Part shown: positions 17,134-26,553 of the stretch, one piece after another
Layout: every line of letters begins with the position of its first letter
Position numbering within the stretch: position 1 is the first letter of the stretch
Assembly (NCBI GenBank): GCA_006226965.1
Contig: SBGQ01000022.1
Span: 1 to 62,780 of the forward strand
DNA: 62,780 nucleotides
Direction: 5' to 3'
Origin: a bacterium
GTDB taxonomy: Bacteria > Bacteroidota > Rhodothermia > Balneolales > M1805
The notes under the pieces: generated by a model
Databases searched by the model: none
Seen by the model: the letters and a program-made list of their open reading frames with translations, nothing else
Told to the model about the DNA's origin: nothing
Translations under genes and position numbers: made by a program

Positions 17134-18690
17134 ATGAAAAAAACGATACTCTCCATTTCTATACTCTTAATTGCACTTATTAGCTGTAAGGATGAGCGAG
17201 ATTTATACAAAGAACTACATCTCGAAGAAATTACTATCCCTGAAATTCAAACCGCATTTAAAAACGGTAGTTTTACTGCTGTTGATTTAACGAAGGCATA
17301 TTTAAAACGCATTGAAGATATTGACAAGAACGGCCCAGCCATAAACTCAATAATTGAAGTTAACCCCGACGCCATTGCAATTGCAAAACAACTAGATAAA
17401 GAACGAAAAGCCGGGAAAGTTCGCGGACCTTTACACGGAATTCCAGTTGTTTTAAAAGACAATATTGATACGCACGATAAGATGTCCACAACTGCAGGTG
17501 CCCGTCCGATGGAGTTCTCAAAACCCTTACAAGATGCTTTCATTGTTTCAAAACTCAGAGAAGCAGGTACAATTATACTTGGGAAAGCTAATTTGAGCGA
17601 ATGGGCTAATTTCCACAGCCGAAAATCATCCAGTGGATGGAGCGGATTAGGCGGACAAACCAAAAATCCATTTGACATTACCAAAAACCCCTGCGGTTCT
17701 TCAGCCGGATCCGGAGCCTCTGTTTCAGCGAACTTAACCGTATTTGCAATCGGTACTGAAACAAATGGCAGCATCGTATGCCCTTCTTCGGCAAACGGAA
17801 TTGTTGGCATTAAACCAACTGTCGGATTATTATCGAGATCGGGAATTATCCCAATTTCATTTACACAAGATACTCCCGGCCCAATGGCACGTACCGTTAC
17901 CGATGCAGCCATTGCACTTGGCACCATGGTTGGCATAGACAGCAATGACTCAAGAACAGCTGAATCTGAATCACATTTCTTAACAGATTACACTCCGTTT
18001 TTAAAAGCTGATGCTATAAAAGGAAAACGAATTGGTTTTTACCGAGCACCTATGGGAAGACATGAACAAGTTGATTCACTTATGTATCAGGCAATTGAAT
18101 TACTTAAATCGCAAGGTGCTGAGATTATTGAAATCACTCAAATTAGTGAAAAACCAATTGGCGGAGATTCGTTCCAAGTTTTATTGTATGAATTCAAAGA
18201 TGGCTTAAACAACTATTTTGCATCCTTAGGTCCGAATGCAAAAGTTAAATCATTTGATGATTTAGTTGAAAAGACACTCGCTGATTCTATTGAAATGCAA
18301 TATTTCGATCATAGTTTATTACTCGAAGCTCAGAAAAAGGGTGATTTAACTGAGGATGAATATCAACAAGCACATGCCAATCTAATGAAATACTCCCGTG
18401 AATTTGGAATAGATGCCGTAATGAAAAAGCACCAATTAGATGCTTTTGTGAGCGTAACAGGCGGCCCGGCCTGGGATACAGATTTAATTAACGGCGACAA
18501 ATTTTTACTTAGCTCAAGCTCTCCCGCCGCCATGGCCGGCTACCCGAACATTACCTTACCTATGGGTTTCATTAACGGCCTTCCGGTAGGAATCAACTTT
18601 TTTGGGAAAGCTTGGAGTGAACCCACACTAATTGGACTTGCTTATTCATACGAACAACTTACAAAAGTCCGAAAAGCCCCAACCTTATAA
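17134..18690 (+). CDS. Lipoprotein amidase (amidase-signature family)
   Basis: Hydrolyses an amide bond by the Ser-Ser-Lys mechanism; the natural substrate is not known from sequence. I start at the ATG at 17134 (518 aa), giving a lipoprotein signal 'MKKTILSISILLIALISCKD' with Cys at 18. An upstream in-frame ATG at 17104 would bury it. The catalytic Lys lies in 'GIPVVLKDNID', and the Gly/Ser-rich signature is 'NPCGSSAGSGASVSANL' with 'GTETNGSIVCPSSANGIVGIKP'. It is related to the GatA/Glu-tRNA amidotransferase fold, but the lipobox and the lack of gatB/gatC neighbours argue for a periplasmic scavenging amidase. Confidence 0.88.
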   Translation: MKKTILSISILLIALISCKDERDLYKELHLEEITIPEIQTAFKNGSFTAVDLTKAYLKRIEDIDKNGPAINSIIEVNPDAIAIAKQLDKERKAGKVRGPLHGIPVVLKDNIDTHDKMSTTAGARPMEFSKPLQDAFIVSKLREAGTIILGKANLSEWANFHSRKSSSGWSGLGGQTKNPFDITKNPCGSSAGSGASVSANLTVFAIGTETNGSIVCPSSANGIVGIKPTVGLLSRSGIIPISFTQDTPGPMARTVTDAAIALGTMVGIDSNDSRTAESESHFLTDYTPFLKADAIKGKRIGFYRAPMGRHEQVDSLMYQAIELLKSQGAEIIEITQISEKPIGGDSFQVLLYEFKDGLNNYFASLGPNAKVKSFDDLVEKTLADSIEMQYFDHSLLLEAQKKGDLTEDEYQQAHANLMKYSREFGIDAVMKKHQLDAFVSVTGGPAWDTDLINGDKFLLSSSSPAAMAGYPNITLPMGFINGLPVGINFFGKAWSEPTLIGLAYSYEQLTKVRKAPTL

Positions 18691-18717
18691 AAAAAGGGCA
18701 GTAAATCTGCCCTTTTT
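18691..18717. terminator. Bidirectional terminator between convergent genes
   Basis: Stem GGGCAG (18696-18701) / CTGCCC (18707-18712) with a TAAAT loop, five A on the left and five T on the right. It serves both the amidase (plus) and the glucosidase (minus) and overlaps the TAA stop of the latter. Confidence 0.88.
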
Positions 18718-21118
18718 ACTCTATATGAGACTTGAATTTTCTTAACTCAGGTTCTAAGTCATTAAAGTTTGGCCAGTTAAGTTTTTTGATTTGCTCTTTA
18801 ACAGCCTCATCATCTTTAAAAAATTTAGCTTTTCTATCTAACCTTAGCTTTTGTCCGGCTTCATTTTTACCAATTTGTTCGAACACATTTATCACATAAG
18901 TGCTCAATCCGGGAGCAGCAATAAGATCCATCACATCCGGTGAACCGGGAACAGCAACAGCTAAGGCGAGTGCGCCGCCACCATTTTGAACGGTTAAACG
19001 ATATTCGTTTTTCTCTACTTCGAGTCTTAATTCAGCTTTTTCTAAGTAAAGTGTAATTTCATACGATGATAAAGAGGCCGGAACTTTGGGATTCAGTATC
19101 CATCTGTTTTGAACTTTATCCAATCCGACCAAATGTTCATTTATCATCCTAATAAACTCCGATAAACTCCATGCTTGCGAAAATGTACCACTTGCTGCCG
19201 GATACTTTTCAATATCGAAACCCGCTTCGTTTCTCAAAGCCATTTGGTCTATTCTTGAAATATGTTTAAATGACTCCACATCAGGATAAGCTCTGCTCCA
19301 AGTGGAATGCCTAGGAATTGCATCATAGAGTTCAGGCAATGTTCCCAAAGAAACATCTTGAAGTATTCGTTCTGAATAGGATTTAATTATATCCATGCCC
19401 ATAATCGGATAACCGTATTTCATTAAAGAGCCTACAAAATCTCCGGAATTCCATACCCAAATTATTCCGTTGTGGTAAGATGCATCTTGTTCATAAACAG
19501 GCTCAACTTTATGATAAGGATGAAACCATTCATCTTTTGTGGAAAGCGACAGGGGTCCCGACATAGTCCCTAATTCGCCCATTACTTGTTTTACAACTCC
19601 GGCTTTTACCAATGGATCATCAATAACAGGAAGAGTACACAATTGATTTACTCTAATTTGATTCGAGGGTATTCCTGCGGAATCAATAGCATCAAATACA
19701 ACTGCTCCATTCCTTTCTTTATTGATAAACTTTTCTTTAAACGCGTTTTTAACCTTTAATAACCAGGTTTCAGTTAAGTCCGTGAGTTCTTTTTCTCTAG
19801 ATATTTTTTGTGAAAGTTGATGCGCCGACTCCAAGGCCATAATCCACAATGCTTGTATATCATTCGCTTTATCACCTCTAGGCGAATAAGGACCTTTGGG
19901 GCCAACGGCATCCATCCAGGTATCCGCTCCACCATGTACTAAAAAACCAAGATTATCCGTGCGATATTGAATTGTACCTTTTATTGCATGGCGCACATAA
20001 GGTAAAACCGTTCTAAGGAATTCATCATCTTTTGAAAATTGATAATATTTCCATGCTTCAATAATAAAGCGCGGCGTTGCATCAGCTGTGTTATAAATAG
20101 ATTCATCAGGACGAACGCGATTCGGAATTTTCCCATAGTTACCATTTGTAGAATCCTGTACCTGATATTTCAGAAATGATAAGAGGTTTTCTTTCGCCAA
20201 TTGAAACTGCCCAGTAATCGTTAGGGCTCTTAAAGCAATAAACGAATCTCTTCCCCAATAATCCTGAAACCATGGGTAACCGGCATAAATCCCTTTTCCC
20301 AATTCCGTTCTCGTCTCATTCATATTTAAGGCATCAAAGGAACACAAAGCCCAGGCAAAAGCTTTATCCACTTCAGGATCAGCACTTCTAAAATCAACTG
20401 AATTAACCAAATATTCAATTCTGCTTTTCTTTTGTGCAACTAATGACTCATAATTGCTCATTATTAATATTGACGTCCTCTGAGATTCTTCCTGAGTTCC
20501 ACCCAGCCCAATCGTTAGGATAAAATCGGTACTTCGATGTCCTTTTTCAGTCTTTTTTGTATCAACCAACACTGCTAAATCACCATTTTCCAAACGCGCG
20601 TCTAACAACTTAACATCAGTTGATATAGTTAAGTATTTGTTAAGATTTTTTTCCGTCTTAATCGTGATGCTATTTGGTGTTGACAAGCTATCAATTGATA
20701 GTATTTCTAGAAATTGGTTCCCGAAAATTCTATACTCAATCGTATCCGCATTTGGAGAACCCAGTAAAATCGACATCCCATCAAAAGTATCGGGTACAAA
20801 AACCTGCTCACTTACTTCACCTTTGTAAAAGCGATTTAAGACCCAGGGCAGATATTCAACTTGCGTTTTCTCGTTTCTTTCCAGCTTCTTACCATTGATT
20901 GAAATAGCGTAATCAGAAAAAATGGTTTCTCTGTATGAGATTAATCCCATTAAAAAATGACGTGTTTCTTTATTGGTTTCACCTACCCAAAACGTGCCTG
21001 TTTTATTGGAAAAATGAACTAAATGATTACTTCCATTTTCAGTTTTTATCCTCATAAAATCATCGAAATCGGATGAAGGATTGACCATTTGAAAAAGAAA
21101 CATGAATAATAAAAGCAT
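18716..21118 (-). CDS. Secreted glycogen-debranching-type glucosidase (GDE_C/amylo-alpha-1,6-glucosidase-like)
   Basis: 800 aa. The last 500 residues resemble the (alpha/alpha)6 amylo-alpha-1,6-glucosidase domain: 'GYPWFQDYWGRDSFIALRAL', 'YNTADATPRFIIEAWKYY', 'VHGGADTWMDAVGPKGPYSPRGDKANDIQALWI' (Asp of TWMDA is the likely general acid) and 'YHNGIIWVWNSGDFVGSLM'. The N-terminal 220 residues form a beta-rich domain of the GDE_N type. A hydrophobic start (MLLLFMFLFQMVNPSS) suggests export, but it has no basic n-region. The frame continues upstream with 'QKQIP' and no standard start codon, so the start is uncertain. Its role beside the alpha-amylase is probably degradation of alpha-1,6-branched glucan. 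Confidence 0.8.
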   Translation of the reverse strand: MLLLFMFLFQMVNPSSDFDDFMRIKTENGSNHLVHFSNKTGTFWVGETNKETRHFLMGLISYRETIFSDYAISINGKKLERNEKTQVEYLPWVLNRFYKGEVSEQVFVPDTFDGMSILLGSPNADTIEYRIFGNQFLEILSIDSLSTPNSITIKTEKNLNKYLTISTDVKLLDARLENGDLAVLVDTKKTEKGHRSTDFILTIGLGGTQEESQRTSILIMSNYESLVAQKKSRIEYLVNSVDFRSADPEVDKAFAWALCSFDALNMNETRTELGKGIYAGYPWFQDYWGRDSFIALRALTITGQFQLAKENLLSFLKYQVQDSTNGNYGKIPNRVRPDESIYNTADATPRFIIEAWKYYQFSKDDEFLRTVLPYVRHAIKGTIQYRTDNLGFLVHGGADTWMDAVGPKGPYSPRGDKANDIQALWIMALESAHQLSQKISREKELTDLTETWLLKVKNAFKEKFINKERNGAVVFDAIDSAGIPSNQIRVNQLCTLPVIDDPLVKAGVVKQVMGELGTMSGPLSLSTKDEWFHPYHKVEPVYEQDASYHNGIIWVWNSGDFVGSLMKYGYPIMGMDIIKSYSERILQDVSLGTLPELYDAIPRHSTWSRAYPDVESFKHISRIDQMALRNEAGFDIEKYPAASGTFSQAWSLSEFIRMINEHLVGLDKVQNRWILNPKVPASLSSYEITLYLEKAELRLEVEKNEYRLTVQNGGGALALAVAVPGSPDVMDLIAAPGLSTYVINVFEQIGKNEAGQKLRLDRKAKFFKDDEAVKEQIKKLNWPNFNDLEPELRKFKSHIE

Positions 21119-21175
21119 GGGAATCTGTTTTTGTAAAAATATACCGATTAATCGACCGTCTAATTTTCAACTTTC

Positions 21176-21208
21176 AAAAAAAAAGGAAGCTGATAAATCA
21201 ACTTCCTT
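21176..21208 (-). terminator. Terminator downstream of gldE and the 24-aa ORF
   Basis: AAGGAAG (21183-21189) pairs with CTTCCTT (21202-21208), and an inner TGAT/ATCA pairing extends the stem. On the minus strand it is followed by nine T. It lies 330 nt after the gldE stop, so the gldE transcript or a separate short transcript carries extra sequence before ending here. Confidence 0.75.
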
Positions 21209-21214
21209 ATTCCG

Positions 21215-21289
21215 TTATCCGGTTAAGAGAACTATCACCACCGTAATGATAATAGTAATCTTAAAAATGGTTGTTTTCCATTTAGTCAT
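21215..21289 (-). CDS. Candidate 24-aa hydrophobic microprotein
   Basis: On the minus strand an ATG at 21289, preceded by a G-rich stretch (GGGGGTTAGGT) that may act as a ribosome-binding site, opens 24 codons ending in TAA at 21215. The peptide begins MTKWKTTIFK and continues with an unbroken Ile/Val/Leu/Thr segment, i.e. a positively charged start and a single membrane helix. A strong terminator begins 7 nt after the stop. No family is recognised. The rest of the 418-nt gap between the glucosidase and gldE is AT-rich and contains two TTATCCACA-like motifs (near 21310 and 21505) but no other gene. Confidence 0.4.
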   Translation of the reverse strand: MTKWKTTIFKITIIITVVIVLLTG

Positions 21290-21537
21290 ACCTAACCCCC
21301 GTTTTATCCGTGTGGATAATTTGTGGACAAATAATTAACCAATTTTCATCGAATAACTCAAGTATTTGAATAAACAATTTTGCAAATCAAATACAAAACA
21401 AACCTAACACGCTGAATAGCAATGGATTACAGAATAATTAAAATTAATATTTTTTAATACTCATTACAGACACAACCATAACCCAGCCCATTCTGATGGA
21501 AAACTTATCCACAAACAAGTAACTCTTTTGGCAAATT

Positions 21538-22920
21538 TTACTGCTCGGTCGTACTCACTTGCTCGCCCGACAAACGCTTAACTTTAATTTTTTTGATGCG
21601 ATTGTTTTCCAGAGAACTTACCGAGATTGATAGTCCTTTATAGTCAAAGGAATCTCCGGCTTTAGGAATTTTTTCTAATACGTGATAAACCAAGCCCCCA
21701 AGAGTTTCATATTCATCTTCCGGCGTTGCAACACCTTCGATTTCTAAAATCTCTTCTACTTCTTCCAAATTAATTTTGGCATCGAATACAAATGTATGCT
21801 CATCTAATTGGGTATATAGCTGCTCTTGCTCAGTGGTTTCATCAGCAATATCTCCGATAATCTCTTCAAGCACATCATCAAGCGTAACAATTCCTTCTGT
21901 TCCGCCCCACTCATCAACAACTACAGCAAGGTGGGTTTTCTCTTTTTTGAAGTCTTTTAATAAATCATCTAAACGTTTTGTAGTCGGTACAAAGAGTACT
22001 TTTCTGGCTAATGTTCGCCAATTTATTGTAGCACTAGTTAAATCGGTTCGCAAATAGGGCAAAATATCTTTAGCATAAATTACACCGATAATGTCATCCA
22101 AATCCTCACCGTAAAGCGGCATTCTTGAGAGTTTTTTATTTAATATGAGTTCGATAACATCACCTAAAGCATCATCCGTTGAAACGGCAACGATATCAAC
22201 GCGAGATGTCATAATTTCTTTAACTGTAGTTTGACCAAACTCAATCACGTTTTCAAAAATTTCGCGCTCTTCTTCTTGTAATGAACCTTGTTCTTCACCA
22301 ACCTCAGCAAGTGTTCTAATGTCATCACTTGAAATATCGTGAATAGTTTTGGGCAGCTTACTTTCAATTAATACAGTTGAACGAGCGATTATTCCTGAAA
22401 TCGGAGCAAGTAACAGATAAAACGTTCTTACAAACCAATTAAAACGATGTGCAAATTCAAGAGGTTGTTTAATTGCAATTACTTTTGGTGTGATTTCACT
22501 TATGATTACCAAGGTGAACGTTACTACCAGAATTTCAACGGTATAAATAAGCCAATTAGGTAAAGCAAAATTATGGACTAATTGTCCGGTTAAAACAGCA
22601 GCAACTACAGAAGTAATAATATTAGTGAAGGTATTACCTATCAGAATAGTTGATAGCAACCTTCTTGGATGCTCCAGCATCTGTAAAATAGTACCATACA
22701 CTTTTGATGTATGTGCAAGTTTTTGAAGTTTTTCTAATTCCGCACCTTTAATTGAAAAATAGGCAACTTCGGAACCGGAAAACATAAACGAAAGCAATAG
22801 TCCAAGCACAATAATAAATGCCTCTATCAGGACTAATTGGGCATCAGTACCGGCAGTGATAACATCAGCTGTTAATGCACCTATAAAAACGTTATTAAAT
22901 AAGACAGGGTCAGGATCCAA
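21538..22920 (-). CDS. gldE: CNNM/CBS transporter-associated protein, GldE-like
   Basis: 460 aa of the CorC/HlyC (UPF0053) family. Four hydrophobic segments in residues 1-190 form a DUF21/CNNM membrane domain ('LLLSFMFSGSEVAYFSIKGAEL', 'LLSTILIGNTFTNIITSVVAA'). A CBS pair follows at about 235-350 ('IMTSRVDIVAVSTDD', 'HLAVVVDEWGGTEGIVTLDDVLEEIIGDI'), then a CorC_HlyC domain ending near 450. In gliding Bacteroidota a gene of this family lies next to ssb and is named gldE; here ssb is directly upstream, so GldE is the best match. Transported ion unknown. Its start follows a terminator-like hairpin after ssb. Confidence 0.85.
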   Translation of the reverse strand: MDPDPVLFNNVFIGALTADVITAGTDAQLVLIEAFIIVLGLLLSFMFSGSEVAYFSIKGAELEKLQKLAHTSKVYGTILQMLEHPRRLLSTILIGNTFTNIITSVVAAVLTGQLVHNFALPNWLIYTVEILVVTFTLVIISEITPKVIAIKQPLEFAHRFNWFVRTFYLLLAPISGIIARSTVLIESKLPKTIHDISSDDIRTLAEVGEEQGSLQEEEREIFENVIEFGQTTVKEIMTSRVDIVAVSTDDALGDVIELILNKKLSRMPLYGEDLDDIIGVIYAKDILPYLRTDLTSATINWRTLARKVLFVPTTKRLDDLLKDFKKEKTHLAVVVDEWGGTEGIVTLDDVLEEIIGDIADETTEQEQLYTQLDEHTFVFDAKINLEEVEEILEIEGVATPEDEYETLGGLVYHVLEKIPKAGDSFDYKGLSISVSSLENNRIKKIKVKRLSGEQVSTTEQ

Positions 22921-22973
22921 CGATAGTGAATTCGTTCATAAATCTTTGAAAAAGAGCTTACCAAACTATGGTA

Positions 22974-23010
22974 AAAAAATGAGTCCTCCCTGTTTTCCAA
23001 AGAGGACTCA
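22974..23010 (-). terminator. Terminator between ssb and gldE
   Basis: A 9-bp perfect stem TGAGTCCTC (22980-22988) / GAGGACTCA (23002-23010), followed on the minus strand by seven T (22973-22979). It sits 54 nt after the ssb stop and 53 nt before gldE, so gldE either has its own promoter or is expressed by read-through. Confidence 0.85.
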
Positions 23011-23064
23011 CGTCCAAGCTTTTTCGACTCCAAAAATAGAATCTTTACGGCTATTTACAAAGCA

Positions 23065-23547
23065 TCAAAACGGTAAATCATCATCTGTAATGCTATCAAA
23101 TTCGGATGGAATTTGAGTATCAGCTAATGGCTTTGATGCTTGTTGTTGATTTGAGTAATTATTGTTTTGTGGAGCATTGTAGTTTCCACGAGCCGGAGCG
23201 TCATTTCCAGCACCTTGTTTTGTATCCAACATTTGGATAGCAGCCGCTTTAATTTCTGTGGTGTATCGATTTTGGCCGTCTTTATCTTGCCATTGGCGAG
23301 TTTGTAAAGAACCCTCAATATAAATTTGAGAACCTTTTTTGATAAACTGCTGACAAACCTCAGCTAATCTTCCCCAAGCAATTACTCTGTGCCACTCTGT
23401 GCGTTCCTGCCAGTCGCCATTCGAATCTTTGAAACGCTCGTTTGTAGCTAGATTCATAGTTGCTACTGCTGTATTACTCTGTGTATATCGAACTTCAGGG
23501 TCTGCGCCCAAGTGTCCGATTAAAAGGACTTTATTTAAAGAACCCAT
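23065..23547 (-). CDS. ssb: Single-stranded DNA-binding protein
   Basis: 160 aa. An OB-fold spans residues 1-110 ('[24 protein letters not shown]', '[39 protein letters not shown]'). A Gln/Asn-rich flexible linker follows, then the acidic tip '[10 protein letters not shown]' that docks replication and repair partners. GGAG eight bases before the ATG at 23547 is a good ribosome-binding site, unusual among the genes of this window. A terminator follows the gene. Confidence 0.97.
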   Translation of the reverse strand: MGSLNKVLLIGHLGADPEVRYTQSNTAVATMNLATNERFKDSNGDWQERTEWHRVIAWGRLAEVCQQFIKKGSQIYIEGSLQTRQWQDKDGQNRYTTEIKAAAIQMLDTKQGAGNDAPARGNYNAPQNNNYSNQQQASKPLADTQIPSEFDSITDDDLPF

Positions 23548-23659
23548 TTTTTCTCCGTTAATCTAATTGTTTATTTGTTTCGAAGATAAGATGCTTTCGA
23601 CAGAAAATTCTTACAAAATATTTTTATTGACTCTTTTCCCTGTTTCCATGTTTATCAAG

Positions 23660-23677
23660 CAATGTCTTTAGACATTG
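23660..23677 (-). terminator. Weak hairpin after the alpha-amylase gene
   Basis: CAATGTC (23660-23666) and GACATTG (23671-23677) form a 7-bp stem with a TTTA loop just after the amylase stop. The following minus-strand bases are not T-rich, so termination activity is doubtful. Confidence 0.35.
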
Positions 23678-23681
23678 AACA

Positions 23682-26462
23682 TCACTTTATAAGCGTCATT
23701 CTTTTTGAAATCACACCCGATTGCGATTCCATCCTGTATATGTAAACACCGGAACTTAGAGTACTTCCATCAAACCGAACCGTATGAATTCCTTTCGAAC
23801 GTTCACCGGAAACCAAGTCGGCTACCTTTTCACCTAAAACAGTATAGATAGTCAGATTCACAAACTCTGATTCCGGTAATTCAAACGAAATAGTTGTACT
23901 TGGATTAAACGGATTCGGATAATTCTGATGTAACTTCAAACTATACTTCGGTGACTCATATTCAATAGATGTGGTTTGAGAAACATCAATTCGATAATCC
24001 TGAGAGCTATTATTATCCCATGAGTTTGAATCCGGGTAATACAAAACAAAATTGACTGTGCTTACTTGTTGAGAACTGTTAAACGGTCCGATTTGTATGA
24101 CTCGCTTTCCGTTATCCAGTTCGAATGGCGACTGAATGGCTCCGTTTGCTTGAAACGTATTTGCAGGACGGTAGCCATTATCAGGTGTGTTCCAAGAGTT
24201 AACGCCCCAATGCATATTCACTTTATCCGTTGTATTTACTGTTAATGTGATAACATCATCTTTGGTTGGCGAAAGCGGAAGCCACGTCAACGATTTATCT
24301 CCTGTTTCACCTGAAGAACTCTGCGACAACGTAATGGCGTAATCATTTGAATTATTATTATCCCAAGTACCATTTCCATTATTAAACACCATATTTATTT
24401 TATTTGAAGCTTGGCTCGGAACGGTGATTGTAACCGTCCAAACTTCTCCGTTTTTATTCATGGAACTTGTTTTGATGTCATTCCAATTGTCAAAACCCCA
24501 ATACATATTTACCTGAGACTCTGAGTTTAAAAATCCGTTGTACGTAACAGAAACTTGTTGTCCCGGTGCGGGATTTAAAGGCAAAACAGCCAACTGAGCC
24601 GGCTCACTATTACCGCCATTTCCTCCTGATCCTTCTCCCGGATTCGATGTAGTTTGAAAAAATCCTACACCTAAATCACCAATTATGCCGGAACCATCTA
24701 ATACATAAACTCCTGCTGAGCTCGGTGAAACAGTAAACTGCAAACTTCCATTTGAAACACTCACTTCAGCACCGGTAACAGCATCTTTATATGTTCCATT
24801 TTTGATATCAGTAAAAGTAAACGTCACATTTCCGTCTTTTGCCAAACCAACAATTGCATAACTTTCTCCATCATTATAATCTCGCACATAACCGACACCG
24901 TTTCCACCGCCGTTTCCTGCCCATTTCCATGAACCTTTTTGAAGTGCTGGAACAGCTTTCCGAATTGCATTCAGCTTTTTAATATGTTTATATATGATGT
25001 GATCCGGTGCTTCACCCATCACATTTCCATAATAGGCTCTACCTGTTTTGTCAATAGATTCTCTTGTACCCTGCTCATCTTTAATATCTGTGTAAGCGCC
25101 TGATTTAAACCGCATTTCCGTTCCATAATACAAGGTTGGAATTCCACGCCAAGTCCACATAAAGTTTAACACTGCGGCGAGATTTTCGTCCGTGCCGCCA
25201 TATCGCTGATTCCAATCATTGTTCGGCCCAAAATCATGGTTATCTAAAAAAAGAATATTGGTTGACGGATCCGCATATAAATAATCGTAACGGGCTGCAG
25301 CCATCACATTACTCATATTATCACCACGCGGAAACATGTGAAATGTGCTCATTGCAAAGAAATCCAGTACAGCTAAACCTGACGGTTCTGAATTGTTCGT
25401 AGCGCCCCTCCATGTGTACCAATGCGGGTTTATTTCTTCCAAATTATGTAACTCGTGTCGTTTTTGAGCTACTTCACCAAAAACAAATAAATCGGGATTA
25501 ATTTCTTTAAACGCATCTAAAAAGTACAGTACATCTTCTTTACTCATATGCTTTATCGTATCCCAACGAAAAGCATCTACACCCATTTCGATAAACGTTT
25601 TATAGGCATTAACTAAATATTCTCGCACTTTCTGGCTTCCCGTGTTCAAGTCGGGAGTATCTCCGGCTAAGGCTCTGTTATATAAGTTTTCTAAATCATC
25701 ATAACCTTGTGCGAATCCGTTTCCGCTGTGGTGATACCAATCAGGGTCTGAGGTATCCACATAATTTTCTTTACCCGGCCAGTTATAGGCGGCTAAGTTT
25801 TCGTTAAACGGAGCGGGCATGGTCGGCAGATTTGCTCGTGACCAAATTTTTCCGTCGTCAGGATTTTGAGTGAGCCCGTCATATTCCCAATTGGGATTAG
25901 GCTGCAAGGGATTACCGTTTTTATCTTTTCCCCACGATTGTGAAGGATCGGTGTTGTACTTTATTTCCGCCTGACCTTTTATTCCATATCTGCCGGAATG
26001 ATTGGTTACAATGTCCAATACGATTTTCATATCACGAGCATGAATTTCATATATCAAATCTTGAAATGTTGCGCCGGGAGATTCTAATCTTGGATCCACT
26101 TTTGTAAAATCATAGGCATGATAACCATGATAGTCCAATGGCGACCAATTTTGAACAACCGGAGTAATCCAAATCGCTGTAAATCCTAGGTCTTTGATGT
26201 AATCCAGCTTCTCAATTAAACCTTTAAAATCGCCTCTCCAAGTAACATCTTGCGGATCTGTAATTCCAGGATTGATAGTTGGATCGGGGTTATACGAGCT
26301 CCATTCATTTGGTCTGTTATTGGTTGAATCCCCGTCAAAAAAACGTGTGGTTAACAAGAAATAAATGGATTCTTCCCTAAAGTCCTGTTGTGCAAATACA
26401 TTCCTATTCATCAAAATCATAGCTATTAAGATGAGTAGTCTTTTTTGAATGGTTGTATTCAT
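23682..26462 (-). CDS. Secreted alpha-amylase with two starch-binding modules and a T9SS tail
   Basis: Endo-acting alpha-glucan hydrolase, GH13. 926 aa: signal peptide (1-25, ends NVFAQ), GH13 barrel (about 28-560), two CBM25/26-like modules (about 625-725 and 735-835, each with a W-G-x-x-x-W pattern and a 'WDNN(N)S' motif), and a T9SS type A tail from about 845 ('LHQNYPNPFNPSTTISFELP'). GH13 conserved regions: D150-IVTNH, 'GVDAFRWD' with nucleophile Asp301, acid/base Glu330 in 'FGEV', and 'FLDNHD' ending at Asp410. Export through Sec and the T9SS to the cell surface is inferred. A GTAAGCGCTTAC operator lies 30 nt upstream, as for carbohydrate-controlled genes. Confidence 0.95.
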   Translation of the reverse strand: MNTTIQKRLLILIAMILMNRNVFAQQDFREESIYFLLTTRFFDGDSTNNRPNEWSSYNPDPTINPGITDPQDVTWRGDFKGLIEKLDYIKDLGFTAIWITPVVQNWSPLDYHGYHAYDFTKVDPRLESPGATFQDLIYEIHARDMKIVLDIVTNHSGRYGIKGQAEIKYNTDPSQSWGKDKNGNPLQPNPNWEYDGLTQNPDDGKIWSRANLPTMPAPFNENLAAYNWPGKENYVDTSDPDWYHHSGNGFAQGYDDLENLYNRALAGDTPDLNTGSQKVREYLVNAYKTFIEMGVDAFRWDTIKHMSKEDVLYFLDAFKEINPDLFVFGEVAQKRHELHNLEEINPHWYTWRGATNNSEPSGLAVLDFFAMSTFHMFPRGDNMSNVMAAARYDYLYADPSTNILFLDNHDFGPNNDWNQRYGGTDENLAAVLNFMWTWRGIPTLYYGTEMRFKSGAYTDIKDEQGTRESIDKTGRAYYGNVMGEAPDHIIYKHIKKLNAIRKAVPALQKGSWKWAGNGGGNGVGYVRDYNDGESYAIVGLAKDGNVTFTFTDIKNGTYKDAVTGAEVSVSNGSLQFTVSPSSAGVYVLDGSGIIGDLGVGFFQTTSNPGEGSGGNGGNSEPAQLAVLPLNPAPGQQVSVTYNGFLNSESQVNMYWGFDNWNDIKTSSMNKNGEVWTVTITVPSQASNKINMVFNNGNGTWDNNNSNDYAITLSQSSSGETGDKSLTWLPLSPTKDDVITLTVNTTDKVNMHWGVNSWNTPDNGYRPANTFQANGAIQSPFELDNGKRVIQIGPFNSSQQVSTVNFVLYYPDSNSWDNNSSQDYRIDVSQTTSIEYESPKYSLKLHQNYPNPFNPSTTISFELPESEFVNLTIYTVLGEKVADLVSGERSKGIHTVRFDGSTLSSGVYIYRMESQSGVISKRMTLIK

Positions 26463-26491
26463 AATGTACCTAATTAATCAAGCCAAAATAT

Positions 26492-26503
26492 GTAAGCGCT
26501 TAC
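26492..26503. promoter_or_regulatory. LacI-type operator upstream of the alpha-amylase gene
   Basis: Perfect 12-bp palindrome GTAAGCGCTTAC. With flanks it matches the CcpA/LacI-family pattern (TGWNANCGNTNWCA) except for the last base. It lies 30 nt before the amylase ATG. A second exact copy is at 29546-29557. The binding protein is not encoded in the window. Confidence 0.65.
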
Positions 26504-26512
26504 GCTTCAATA

Positions 26513-26543
26513 GAAAAAAAAGGACTAGATTTACCTAGTCCTT
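26513..26543 (-). terminator. Terminator after the second PID-CTERM-like gene
   Basis: AAGGACTAG (26520-26528) and CTAGTCCTT (26535-26543) form a 9-bp stem with a 6-nt loop, followed on the minus strand by seven T. It separates the upstream three-gene unit from the amylase promoter. Confidence 0.85.
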
Positions 26544-26553
26544 ATGAAGTTTT

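Noticed and set aside
17247-17945. 232-aa open frame on the minus strand
   Set aside because: It lies wholly antisense to the amidase, whose family motifs are clear; the antisense peptide has no recognisable domain.
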